From contig NZ_BLRL01000003.1 in NCBI RefSeq assembly GCF_015082335.1, forward strand, positions 248,001 to 312,000: DNA of 64,000 nt, read 5' to 3'. Both the position numbers and the translations under genes were made by a program. Below the pieces are notes generated by a model. The model did not search any database and had not been told where the DNA came from. It saw nothing but the letters and a program-made list of their open reading frames with translations. Every line of letters begins with the position of its first letter. Position 1 is the first letter of the stretch. Origin of the DNA: Moritella sp. F3 (GTDB lineage: Bacteria > Pseudomonadota > Gammaproteobacteria > Enterobacterales > Moritellaceae). Shown one piece after another: positions 1-7,777 of the stretch.

Positions 1-357
1 AACTTATCGGGTGTTGGCTTAGAACAAATATTGCACCCAGTGCCAATGGGTATTGCGTTAGGTCTGTTCTTTGGTAAGCAAATTGGTATCTTTGGTTTAT
101 GTTGGTTAGCGATTAAATGTAAGATTGCACAAATGCCAAAAGGCATGGACTGGTGTTCTTTATATAGCACGGCGATCTTATGTGGTGTTGGCTTCACGAT
201 GAGCTTGTTTATTGGTTCACTTGCGTTTGAAGAAACGGGTACTAATCTATTATTTGATGAGCGCCTTGGTATTATCTTAGGTTCATTGGTCTCTGGTTTT
301 GTTGGCTTCTTTATGCTGAAGTCATGTCTATCAAAACAAGATAAAGTAGCAAAGTAA
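1..357 (+). CDS. nhaA: Na+/H+ antiporter NhaA, C-terminal part (gene cut by window start)
   Basis: The frame is open from base 1, so the gene begins upstream; 118 codons are visible. The product is an inner-membrane sodium/proton antiporter involved in pH and sodium homeostasis. The visible part aligns by eye with the end of E. coli NhaA: the stretch LPVGI/PVPMGIALGLFFGK, then ILCGVGFTMSLFIGSLAF, a conserved transmembrane segment of the family, and a last hydrophobic helix before a short basic tail. A strong hairpin terminator follows within 30 bases. Confidence 0.93.
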   Translation, partial: NLSGVGLEQILHPVPMGIALGLFFGKQIGIFGLCWLAIKCKIAQMPKGMDWCSLYSTAILCGVGFTMSLFIGSLAFEETGTNLLFDERLGIILGSLVSGFVGFFMLKSCLSKQDKVAK

Positions 358-384
358 TTTACTGCTAGACTTGGCTCAAATGTT

Positions 385-410
385 AAGCACCCTTGATTGG
401 GTGCTTTTTT
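385..410 (+). terminator. Rho-independent terminator of nhaA
   Basis: Perfect 8-bp stem AAGCACCC/GGGTGCTT with a 6-base loop followed by a run of T, 28 bases after the nhaA stop. Confidence 0.85.
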
Positions 411-574
411 ATATCTGCCTTATACCCGTCTTATATCCACTAAGCCCTAAATTATTACACTCATAAGTCCAGTTACTTATATCCTAAGATTACTTATTTA
501 TCAGTTGAATATATTGATTAAACAAGCTAGTTTAAAGGTTCGAAATGTAGTTATTCCAATCAGAGAGCGTAGTC

Positions 575-1198
575 TTGAGTACTATTAAATCAATATTTGA
601 ACGTAATCGCGCATGGTCAGAACAGATCAATGAACAGTTCCCTGACTTTTTTGAACAACTTTCTAAACAGCAAACACCGGATTACTTATGGATAGGTTGT
701 TCGGATAGTCGCGTACCTGCAAACCAGATCATGGCCCTGCCTCCGGGGGAAGTGTTTGTGCACCGCAATATCGCCAATGTTGTAGTACACACTGACTTAA
801 ATTGTTTATCAGTGATCCAGTATGCCGTTGAAGTACTTAAAGTGAAGCATATTATAGTTTGTGGTCATTATGGTTGTGGTGGTGTTAAGGCCGCTATGGG
901 CGATGGTCAGCATGGTTTAATTGACAATTGGTTACGTCATATTAAAGATGTTGAACGCTTCCATATGGATGAGCTAGAAGGCGTGTGCGGAGACGATAAG
1001 ATCGATCGTATGTGTGAATTAAACGTAGTAGAACAGGTGCGTAACGTTTGTAATACCACGGTTGTAAAGCGAGCTTGGCGCAACGGTGCTGAACTAACCG
1101 TACACGGCTGGATCTTTAACATCAGCAATGGTGTATTGAAGAGCTTAACAGATAGTATTGATTCGCGTGAGAAACAGTTAGAAGTCATTACTAAATAG
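575..1198 (+). CDS. can: Beta-class carbonic anhydrase (Can-type)
   Basis: Interconverts CO2 and bicarbonate in the cytoplasm. The 207-residue product matches E. coli Can (YadF) closely in length and sequence. The zinc ligands and their partner are visible: C42 and D44 in the CSDSR motif, H98 and C101 in the GHYGCGG motif. The only in-frame start between the stop at 548 and the conserved region is TTG at 575, preceded by GAGAG at 563-567, so this gene very probably uses TTG. It stands alone, with a bidirectional terminator behind it. Confidence 0.94.
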   Translation: MSTIKSIFERNRAWSEQINEQFPDFFEQLSKQQTPDYLWIGCSDSRVPANQIMALPPGEVFVHRNIANVVVHTDLNCLSVIQYAVEVLKVKHIIVCGHYGCGGVKAAMGDGQHGLIDNWLRHIKDVERFHMDELEGVCGDDKIDRMCELNVVEQVRNVCNTTVVKRAWRNGAELTVHGWIFNISNGVLKSLTDSIDSREKQLEVITK

Positions 1199-1227
1199 GT
1201 TAACGGTTTAGCGTAATCTAGGGGTAT

Positions 1228-1262
1228 AAAAAAAGCCAATGAGTTAACTCATTGGCTTTTTT
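1228..1262 (+). terminator. Bidirectional terminator after can
   Basis: AAAAAAGCCAATGAG / CTCATTGGCTTTTTT stem with a TTAA loop; A-run on one side and T-run on the other let it act in both directions. Confidence 0.85.
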
Positions 1263-1309
1263 ATTACCTAACGATAAATGCATCTAGGATGTCATAAATT
1301 CCAGGTAAT

Positions 1310-1338
1310 AAAAAAGGTGAACTTAGTTCACCTTTTTT
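1310..1338 (-). terminator. Terminator of cspA
   Basis: Inverted repeat AAAAAAGGTGAAC / GTTCACCTTTTTT just beyond the cspA stop on the minus strand, with a T-run in the cspA direction. Confidence 0.8.
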
Positions 1339-1369
1339 GATATCTGTTTAACCGATTAATAGTAAACTA

Positions 1370-1579
1370 TTAAAGAGGTTTAACGTTCTCAGCTTGTGGA
1401 CCTTTTTGGCCTTGGCCTACTGTGAACTCAACTTTTTGACCGTCAGTAAGTACTTTAAAGCCATCTACTAAGATAGAGCTGAAATGTACGAATACATCTG
1501 GGCCATTTTCTTGTTCGATGAAACCGAAGCCTTTAGCTTCGTTGAAGAATTTTACTTTACCGATTACTGTATTAGACAT
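1370..1579 (-). CDS. cspA: Cold-shock protein, CspA family
   Basis: A 69-residue single cold-shock domain that binds single-stranded RNA/DNA as an RNA chaperone. RNP1 is KGFGFI at residues 16-21 and RNP2 is VFVHF at residues 29-33. Which paralogue it is (cspA, cspD-like or another) cannot be settled from the sequence; symbol given for the family. The upstream leader is long, very AT-rich and contains a (TA)n run, with bases that could pair with the ribosome-binding site (see 1580-1640). A terminator follows directly. Confidence 0.92.
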   Translation of the reverse strand: MSNTVIGKVKFFNEAKGFGFIEQENGPDVFVHFSSILVDGFKVLTDGQKVEFTVGQGQKGPQAENVKPL

Positions 1580-1640
1580 ATTAAAAACCCTGTATATATA
1601 TATATTATTAAAAAAATTGTTAAAAAACCAGGGTGTAACT
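1580..1640 (-). promoter_or_regulatory. cspA leader segment able to pair with its ribosome-binding site
   Basis: Read on the minus strand, the start codon is preceded by an AGGG Shine-Dalgarno sequence inside CAGGGT (1587-1592). An ACCCTG sequence lies upstream (1629-1634) and is exactly complementary, separated by an A/U-only loop containing (UA)n. Leader structures that change with temperature are established for cspA mRNAs; this particular pairing is my inference. Confidence 0.4.
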
Positions 1641-2102
1641 TATATAAACAATACAAACACAATAATCAATACAAGTATTAACTAAAGTTTATTCTACCGA
1701 TATAAACTAGCCTAATTTCTTAAGACGAATTATACATGGTTAAAGACTCATAGCAACACACTCGTGAGTTATTTTTATAAAATTACTGTTTTCATTAGCA
1801 AAATCAACATGGTCTGTGACTAGCTGCTGGATTTTCCGTCGTAGTAACCGCTATTTTATTCAATCCTAGCTCATATAACAGGCAATTATTGTCGGCCTCT
1901 AAAATTACAGTATCGGTTTCGTTCTAATGATTGATAAGTTGGTATTTGTTGCTAGGTTAGATATGTGTTTACCACCTGTAATTAAATGTAAGTTTTTGAT
2001 ATTAAAACTTTATAAGTGGTTTATTCGAATGTTTTAGATAAATGTAATCGTATCCTGGTAATGGGGTGCAGGTATAAACAAGAGAAAAATTAAGGAATGA
2101 TG

Positions 2103-2171
2103 ATGAGTAAAGGTGTTCGTAGGCAGTGGTTTTTCAGCCAGAAGAAAGAAGTGAAATTTTTTAGTAAGTAA
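2103..2171 (+). CDS. Possible 22-residue basic peptide
   Basis: ATG at 2103 follows an AAGGA sequence (2092-2096) at ideal spacing, though two further in-frame ATG codons lie directly between them. The product would be strongly basic (K/R-rich, with WFF and KFF) and has no family I recognise. It could be a leader peptide, a gene remnant or chance. The good ribosome-binding site is the only support. Confidence 0.2.
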   Translation: MSKGVRRQWFFSQKKEVKFFSK

Positions 2172-2278
2172 TGAAGTTAAGTTATTAGATGATGCCATTA
2201 AAAAATGTCATTAAATACATGATAGGTATGTAATTAATTAAAGTGTACCTCTTATTGAGTCGGTAATATCGGCAAGAA

Positions 2279-2308
2279 TTGTCAGTAAATAAAGCTATTT
2301 ACTGACAA
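2279..2308. repeat. Inverted repeat downstream of the ACBP gene
   Basis: Thirteen-base perfect arms TTGTCAGTAAATA / TATTTACTGACAA around an AAGC loop, 29 bases beyond the ACBP stop. There is no T-run on either strand, so it may be a processing or weak termination hairpin. Confidence 0.6.
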
Positions 2309-2336
2309 CAAGTCACTTAGCTAGATGCTTTTAAAA

Positions 2337-2603
2337 TTAAGCCGCATTTTCTTCTTCTACACGAGCAATATATTTTTCCATTGCTTGGTCTGAAGATAAG
2401 CCTCGTAATTTATCCCATGCAGTCCACTTAGCAAAACCAACCATATCAAAGATAGATGGCTTTTTAGTTGCCACGTCACCTTCTGTTGCTTGCTTGAATA
2501 ATGAGTAAAACTCTAATTTTAATTCTTGTGAAGGTTTTTTCTTCGCTGTGCCATTTTGAACTTGGTCTACTGTAGCTTCGAATTTAGCGCGTAGGTCTGT
2601 CAT
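2337..2603 (-). CDS. Acyl-CoA-binding protein (ACBP)
   Basis: Eighty-eight residues, the usual length of a single-domain ACBP, which binds long-chain acyl-CoA esters in the cytosol. The family signature YSLFKQATEGD is at residues 33-43 and KWTAW at 59-63. The reading frame can be extended upstream to 2639, but the ATG at 2603 is preceded by AAAGGA and begins where the fold begins, so I prefer it. ACBP is typical of eukaryotes and patchy in bacteria. It is a single gene with large gaps on both sides. Confidence 0.88.
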   Translation of the reverse strand: MTDLRAKFEATVDQVQNGTAKKKPSQELKLEFYSLFKQATEGDVATKKPSIFDMVGFAKWTAWDKLRGLSSDQAMEKYIARVEEENAA

Positions 2604-3140
2604 TTTATATTCCTTTATTTGTCTAAAATGTTGAATCAAAAAGTACTTAACTATTCATTAGTAAAAGCATTACAACGAGCAATGTCGCGATACACCTACT
2701 AATGAGTAGTTAGGTCACAGGCAAATCTTACCTCTATTCTCTGCTTAATACATCCTTTTATTTCAGTTTTAGGTATGAATTTAAATAATAAAAAATCCTT
2801 AGTATTCAAACTAATAACTTTTAAATAAGTATGATTATTCTAAATTTTAAGTTAAGAGGAGGATTGAATACAAAGGAAGCTTATCTGAGTGGAAACAGTT
2901 GTTCATGCGACGAATGCTTGTGTCACGTAGGTTGCGCGTCATCATGTAGCGAGCTGGTAATAATTGATATGGCGCAGGAATAGGTTGAGTCTATGGGGGA
3001 AATGGATAATTAAACTTGATATATATGTCAGAATATATATCATTACCCATTTGTAGTTACGACCTTGTGGGTGTTAATCGTATATTTAGCGTTAACACTA
3101 TAAATTCAGTAACACTAAACCCATTTTTTGTAAGTAAGAT
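2604..3140. other. Gap between the ACBP gene and a membrane protein gene
   Basis: AT-rich at both ends, with an inverted repeat around 2655-2706 (CATTAGTA and TACTAATG). The middle, about 2855-2985, is distinctly richer in G+C and carries the Cys-rich frame listed separately. The ACBP promoter must lie in the left part. Confidence 0.5.
2864..2983 (+). CDS. Possible 39-residue cysteine-rich micro-protein
   Basis: TTG-initiated frame with six cysteines in sixteen residues (CSCDECLCHVGCASSC, residues 13-28), a density seen in metal-binding or disulphide-rich peptides. An AGGAGG lies at 2857-2862, only one base before the TTG, which is too close to be ideal; a second AAGGA at 2873-2877 would suit initiation at CTG 2885. 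The minus strand is also open here for about 37 codons. It may be a real small gene, part of a structured RNA, or a relic. Confidence 0.22.
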   Translation: MNTKEAYLSGNSCSCDECLCHVGCASSCSELVIIDMAQE

Positions 3141-3956
3141 ATGATCGAATCACAATCGAATAGACAGATATCATTATTTGAGGCTGTATTGAATAATTAT
3201 TCTACATTGCAACGCTGTTTACTGCTCACTTGTGCTTTATTAGTGATGGGGGCTGTTTTATGTGTAGAGCAAACCAATATAGCATCATTTTTGTTTTCTA
3301 ATTTACCGCTCGGTATTGGATTAACAAACAGCTTTATTGCCCCATTAATAGCGATCGTACTGTTAGCTATTTCTTGCACTGCTTATTTTGGCATTATATG
3401 CACAGATAAATTGTCGCCATCATCGCGACAAGCGACAAGCGGGTCTGGGATTTTATCAGAATTGCGCTTAACACTGGTGTTCGGTGCTTGCTTTGGGTTA
3501 TTAACGGCTATTCTATGCAGCCTAATTTTTGTCATCGCAGAGCCGCATCTACCACAAGCGTTTCTTCAGTATCATCAAATATTTAACTCGTTAGATCTGA
3601 TGCTTATTGCGTTGACTGCGGTCTTAACTAGCGCATTATATTTATCGGTATTTATGTTACCGCTGTCAAGTTTATTGTCAAAGTTGATGGTTTTTGAAAA
3701 TAAACCTTCTAAGTTAAAATTAACCACAAATACGATTATCATTTCATCGATTGTATTGTCTTTGTTTATGGCGCTATCAGTTGCGTTAGTGACATCAACC
3801 TTTTCGATAAATTTAATTGTATTTATCGTTATTATATCGGCTATCACGGCGTCAGCATTAGGCTTGCTATACTGGTTTGTAGGGTTGGAAGCGAGTTTGA
3901 TTGCTAATTTAGTATATTGCTTGTTAGTCTCTTATTTGGCGCATATCTTCTTATAA
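3141..3956 (+). CDS. Polytopic inner-membrane protein of unknown function
   Basis: 271 residues with about seven to eight hydrophobic segments and almost no long soluble loops. I do not recognise the family with confidence. The last segment reads LYWFVGLEASLIANLV, resembling the final helix of CPBP/ABI-type CAAX-protease-like membrane proteins (GLEAAIxAH), but the catalytic glutamate pair EExxxR of that family is not seen, and the usual His is Asn here. It could be a degenerate, non-catalytic relative. The start at 3141 has the weak upstream sequence GTAAG. A terminator follows. Confidence 0.7.
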   Translation: MIESQSNRQISLFEAVLNNYSTLQRCLLLTCALLVMGAVLCVEQTNIASFLFSNLPLGIGLTNSFIAPLIAIVLLAISCTAYFGIICTDKLSPSSRQATSGSGILSELRLTLVFGACFGLLTAILCSLIFVIAEPHLPQAFLQYHQIFNSLDLMLIALTAVLTSALYLSVFMLPLSSLLSKLMVFENKPSKLKLTTNTIIISSIVLSLFMALSVALVTSTFSINLIVFIVIISAITASALGLLYWFVGLEASLIANLVYCLLVSYLAHIFL

Positions 3957-3982
3957 TGTTAAGACTAGCGAACACGTAATCT

Positions 3983-4023
3983 AAAAAAAACGAGCACGAT
4001 ACAGCGGAGCATCGTACTCGTTT
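3983..4023 (-). terminator. Terminator of moeB (also reached from the left)
   Basis: Imperfect stem AAACGAG-x-ACGAT / ATCGT-x-CTCGTTT with an eight-base T-run on the minus strand, directly downstream of the moeB stop. Confidence 0.8.
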
Positions 4024-4052
4024 ATCTATACTATTTTGTGTGTGGTGCTGTG

Positions 4053-4835
4053 TTACATACTACATACAGAACAGCTTGGTAGTTTTGGTAACTTCATCGT
4101 TTGAAAAGACAGCGTTAACCCATCAACGAGCAGTACTTTTCCTGTCATTGGCTGACCAAAGTTAGCAATTACTTTAATCGCTTCCATCGCCTGCATCGCA
4201 CCAATAATCCCGACCATCGGCGCCATAATGCCTGATTCAACACAGCTTAATGTACCGCTGCCAAATAACTGGCTAAGGCATTGATAACAGGGTTCGTTAT
4301 CAGCATAAGTAAAGACACTAATTTGGCCTTCCATACGAATTGCAGCGCCAGATACTAGTGGCGTGCGTAACGCGAAACAAGCGCGGTTTATCTGTTCTCG
4401 AGTATCGACGTTATCGGTACAATCAAGCACAATATCATGCTGCTCTATCAGCTTGAGCATCTCATCTTCAGACAGTTTTGTGGTAATCGCTTGTACTTGA
4501 CAGTGCGGATTGATCTGTTCTAGCTCATACTTAGCCGACAGAGATTTAAACTCACCAATGCGGCTATCGCGGTGCAATAACTGACGTTGTAAATTTGATA
4601 ACTCAATATGGTCAAAATCGACCAATGTCATCTGTCCTATGCCTGAAGAGGCTAAGTACTGACTGCTAGCACAACCTAAACCACCGGCACCGATTAACAA
4701 TACTTTGGCTTGTTTCAAGGCTTCCTGGCCATCAAAGTCAAAGTGACGCAGCACTATTTGACGGTTATAGCGTAGCTCTTCTTGCGAAGATAAAATATCT
4801 TCGCAAGCGGCGCCATCATTAGATGGATTCGACAT
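4053..4835 (-). CDS. moeB: Molybdopterin-synthase adenylyltransferase MoeB
   Basis: Activates the C-terminus of MoaD by adenylation so that it can carry sulphur for molybdopterin synthesis. The 260-residue protein has the E1-type Rossmann nucleotide-binding loop GAGGLG at 49-54, RYNRQ at 22-26, the DCTDN motif near 137 and two CxxC pairs (CYQC and CSVC at the extreme C-terminus) that bind zinc. Its ATG overlaps the moeA stop by one base (TAATG), so the two are translationally coupled. There is no rhodanese domain, unlike eukaryotic MOCS3. Confidence 0.94.
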   Translation of the reverse strand: MSNPSNDGAACEDILSSQEELRYNRQIVLRHFDFDGQEALKQAKVLLIGAGGLGCASSQYLASSGIGQMTLVDFDHIELSNLQRQLLHRDSRIGEFKSLSAKYELEQINPHCQVQAITTKLSEDEMLKLIEQHDIVLDCTDNVDTREQINRACFALRTPLVSGAAIRMEGQISVFTYADNEPCYQCLSQLFGSGTLSCVESGIMAPMVGIIGAMQAMEAIKVIANFGQPMTGKVLLVDGLTLSFQTMKLPKLPSCSVCSM

Positions 4836-6070
4836 TAATTTAAGATCTCGTTAAATGGTTCAATTGTAACGGTTTCACCAATTTCGACATTACCGCGATC
4901 TTGCTCGATGATCGCATAGCAATTTGAGTGACTCAAGCTGCTGAATACGCCCGAACCTTGGCTGCCTGTCGATACGACTTCAAGTTGCCCCTGCGCATTC
5001 ACGCTATAGATTGCGCGTTGAAAATCCATACGACCTGGTGCTTTTTTCAGTCTAGTGGCTGCAACGGCATTGAAGCGGGGGGTCGGTGTAAACACTTGAT
5101 TAGTCATTTTTGCTAACGCTGGTACAACAAGCTGATGGAAAGTAACAGTAGCTGATACAGGGTTGCCTGGTAAGCCAAAGAACTTACTGTTTGGTAATGA
5201 CCCAAAGGCAAAAGGTTTGCCTGGTTTAATCGCTAATTTCCAAAAGCCAATCTCGCCAAGTTCTTCCAATAATATTTTAGTGTAATCAGCTTCGCCAACT
5301 GATACGCCGCCAGAGGTGATGACTGCATCTGCCACTGCATCGGCTTTAATAAACGTTTCGCGTAGTAGATCTTCGTTATCAGGGACAATACCAAAATCAA
5401 TAATATCTAAATTCAAACGCGATAGCATTGCATTGATGCTGTAACGGTTACTGTCGTAAATCTCACCATTGCCAAGTGGTTGACCTAAGCTTTTTAGCTC
5501 GTCACCGGTTGAAAATATAGCTACTTTTAGACGACGATAAACAGTGATTTTATCAACACCAATCGTTGCTAGCATCGGAATATCACGTGGCGTAAGACGA
5601 CGACCTTTCGTTAATACAGCTTGACCGATAGCAATATCTTCTGCGGCATTACGAATGTTGTCATGCATTGGCGGGATGCTATCAAACGTGATTAAATTAC
5701 CGTCTACTTGTGTGCTTTCTTGCATAATAACGGCTCCACAGCCAGCAGGTACTGGCGCACCAGTCATGATTCGAACACAAGTGCCGACTGGCCATTCACC
5801 TGTAAATGGTTGGCCTGCAAAAGCTTTACCTGCAAGCGGTAGGGTCATTGATTTAGTCAGGTCTGTGATGCGAACAGCATAACCATCCATTGCTGAATTA
5901 TCAAATGGTGGAACATTCATTGGCGAAGAAATGTCTTCAGCGAGAATATAGTCGAGTGCATCAGCTAAGTCTAATGTCAGCGTTTCTGTTACTGCATCAA
6001 TATTGTCTAACATTTCTCGCATCGCTAAATCCAGTGGTTTTAGCCCTTGTACGTCACAACATCCCATCAT
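4835..6070 (-). CDS. moeA: Molybdopterin molybdenumtransferase MoeA
   Basis: Inserts molybdate into adenylylated molybdopterin. 411 residues, the usual length. Visible features are PPFDNSAMDGYA near residue 55, the MoCF-domain segments FSTGDEL and the TSGGVSVGEADY stretch, and FGLPGNPVSA near 315. Two consecutive ATG codons open the frame (6068 and 6065). It is first in the moeA-moeB operon and divergent from folE, sharing a 180-base promoter region; this grouping of a molybdopterin pair with a pterin-pathway GTP cyclohydrolase is common in vibrios and relatives. Confidence 0.94.
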   Translation of the reverse strand: MMGCCDVQGLKPLDLAMREMLDNIDAVTETLTLDLADALDYILAEDISSPMNVPPFDNSAMDGYAVRITDLTKSMTLPLAGKAFAGQPFTGEWPVGTCVRIMTGAPVPAGCGAVIMQESTQVDGNLITFDSIPPMHDNIRNAAEDIAIGQAVLTKGRRLTPRDIPMLATIGVDKITVYRRLKVAIFSTGDELKSLGQPLGNGEIYDSNRYSINAMLSRLNLDIIDFGIVPDNEDLLRETFIKADAVADAVITSGGVSVGEADYTKILLEELGEIGFWKLAIKPGKPFAFGSLPNSKFFGLPGNPVSATVTFHQLVVPALAKMTNQVFTPTPRFNAVAATRLKKAPGRMDFQRAIYSVNAQGQLEVVSTGSQGSGVFSSLSHSNCYAIIEQDRGNVEIGETVTIEPFNEILN

Positions 6071-6251
6071 ATACCCTTGTGGTTATTTTTTAGTTATATC
6101 GTCAATTATGACAAACTCAGCAGGTTGACGATAGGATCTATAACAATAAAAAGCTTAATTAACGCTATTTAAGCTAATTTGTTTATATTATTAATTGTTA
6201 GGTGTTATTATGCGGCATTATTTTAAAGTCGATCCGTTTGTGGAGTAAGTA

Positions 6252-6902
6252 ATGACCTGCCTAAGTAAAGAAGCTTTATTAGTTCGCTCAGTATTGGAAG
6301 AGCGAGGGTTAGAGACACCGATGATCGGAACTGGGCTATCGAGCGTAGAGAAAAAAGAACGCATTGAATCGCATTTTACCGAAATTCTAAAATTATTAGA
6401 GTTGGATTTAACGGATGACAGTTTAGCTGAGACGCCACATCGCATTGCTAAAATGTATGTGAATGAAATATTCTCAGGTTTGGATTATGCTTCATTTCCT
6501 AAAATCACTTTAATTGAAAATAAAATGCAAGTGGATGAAATGGTTAAGGTAAGTGATATTACATTAACAAGTACTTGCGAACATCATTTTGTGACTATCG
6601 ATGGTAAAGCGACAATTGCTTATATCCCACGTAGTAAAGTGATTGGTCTATCAAAGATTAATCGTATTGTGCAATTTTTCTCGCGTCGTCCACAAGTGCA
6701 AGAACGCTTAACACAACAGATTTTAGTTGCACTGCAAACCTTGCTTGATTCGCAAGACGTTGCTGTCAGTATTACGGCGACACATTATTGTGTGAAAGCA
6801 CGTGGTGTGATGGATGCAACGAGTGAAACGACAACGACATCACTGGGCGGTATTTTTAAATCACGTCCAGAAACAAGAGCTGAGTTCTTACACTGTCGCT
6901 AG
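6252..6902 (+). CDS. folE: GTP cyclohydrolase I, type FolE1
   Basis: Converts GTP to dihydroneopterin triphosphate, the first step of folate synthesis. 216 residues, very close to E. coli FolE. Zinc ligands are C109 and H112 in TCEHHF and the Cys of HYCVKARG near residue 180. The long conserved block [14 protein letters not shown] is intact. A GGAG sequence lies 6-9 bases before the ATG. It is divergent from moeA. Confidence 0.96.
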   Translation: MTCLSKEALLVRSVLEERGLETPMIGTGLSSVEKKERIESHFTEILKLLELDLTDDSLAETPHRIAKMYVNEIFSGLDYASFPKITLIENKMQVDEMVKVSDITLTSTCEHHFVTIDGKATIAYIPRSKVIGLSKINRIVQFFSRRPQVQERLTQQILVALQTLLDSQDVAVSITATHYCVKARGVMDATSETTTTSLGGIFKSRPETRAEFLHCR

Positions 6903-6911
6903 TGAGTAACT

Positions 6912-7069
6912 AACTGTCATGCCTGATAATGGCAGTTACATTTCGTCATGATTCATCTCGATACCCTAGACTACAATTCTCTCGTGTTTCCACGTTGTAG
7001 TTTGGGGGACTTTTTAACCCCCTAAACGCCCTCATTAAGTGATTGCCACATTTCGTCATAATTTATCTT
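6912..7069. repeat. Overlapping hairpins and a direct repeat after folE
   Basis: Arms ACTACAA / TTGTAGT with flanking CCC/GGG form one hairpin (6964-7006); TTTGGGGG / CCCCCTAAA forms a second (7001-7027) that shares bases with it, so the two are mutually exclusive. An imperfect direct repeat ACATTTCGTCAT-A/GATT occurs at about 6938 and 7048. The function is unknown; it may end the folE message. Confidence 0.4.
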
Positions 7070-7138
7070 TTTTTATCTTTTTTCTGTTATTTAATCGTCA
7101 TACTTATTTAGTTTAATAGCCTCATTGATAATTAATGA

Positions 7139-7717
7139 GTGGCTAAAATGAATTCGATGTTAAAACCTAATACATTTCATAAATGGTATAAACTCTGGAA
7201 ATGTAATCATCAGGTCGTGGCACAGCAGTCATTATTGATTTGTTTTGTACTTTGTTTGACAGCAACAACGAGCCTGATCCTGACTAATGCAACTAGCCGT
7301 TATGCTAATGATATGGCTATCTTCTCTCTTTATGATAACAGTACAACACAAGGGATCGTGAGTGTGGATGCTATCTACGCCGATGCCGTGAGTATCGATC
7401 GCCAAGCAAGTGTTGATGTGGCATTAGTAAAGGAACAGCTTAAATTTGAAGCAACGTTAGCCGATTTAGCGTTTGTATTACAGCAATATCAAATGATGGA
7501 GTTAGGGGCGTTTAATTTTGTTATCGATATGCCACAGCGTGAACAAGTTACCACGGTGATGCTAAGTCATTTACAAACTATGTTGTTGGAGTTCACGAGA
7601 CTAAATCCAGATATTAATGCTAATTGGCAATTAGATCCAAATAATGCGCTGAAGTTGATAGTGCAGTTACATACAGAACGAAAAAGGCATTGGGGTGGGG
7701 CAGGCTTTATTATTTAA
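7139..7717 (+). CDS. Membrane-anchored protein of unknown function
   Basis: 192 residues with one transmembrane segment at about 30-50 after a basic, Trp-containing N-terminus, so most of the chain should lie in the periplasm. The rest is mainly helical with no motif I recognise; the tail HWGGAGFII is unusual. GTG at 7139 and ATG at 7148 are both possible starts. Base composition is like the neighbours. Convergent with rnb, with an inverted repeat (7733-7765, TTAGCTAG/CTAGCTAA) between them. Confidence 0.65.
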   Translation: MAKMNSMLKPNTFHKWYKLWKCNHQVVAQQSLLICFVLCLTATTSLILTNATSRYANDMAIFSLYDNSTTQGIVSVDAIYADAVSIDRQASVDVALVKEQLKFEATLADLAFVLQQYQMMELGAFNFVIDMPQREQVTTVMLSHLQTMLLEFTRLNPDINANWQLDPNNALKLIVQLHTERKRHWGGAGFII

Positions 7718-7777
7718 CTAGAATAAGTTCTATTAGCTAGAGCAAGCTGTACTCACCCTAGCTAAAATAAACTGTTA

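Larger units (their letters stand above)
1690..2336. other. Gene-poor AT-rich gap between cspA and the ACBP gene
   Basis: Holds the presumed cspA promoter and leader at its left end, one possible 22-codon ORF (2103-2171) and a 13-bp inverted repeat at 2279-2308. I see no recognisable RNA gene, and no long reading frame. Confidence 0.6.

Noticed and set aside
937..1239. 100-codon minus-strand frame inside can
   Set aside because: Antisense shadow of a confidently identified carbonic anhydrase gene.
6071..6251. Molybdenum-cofactor riboswitch upstream of moeA
   Set aside because: I looked for the multi-stem conserved element and see only AT-rich promoter-like sequence.
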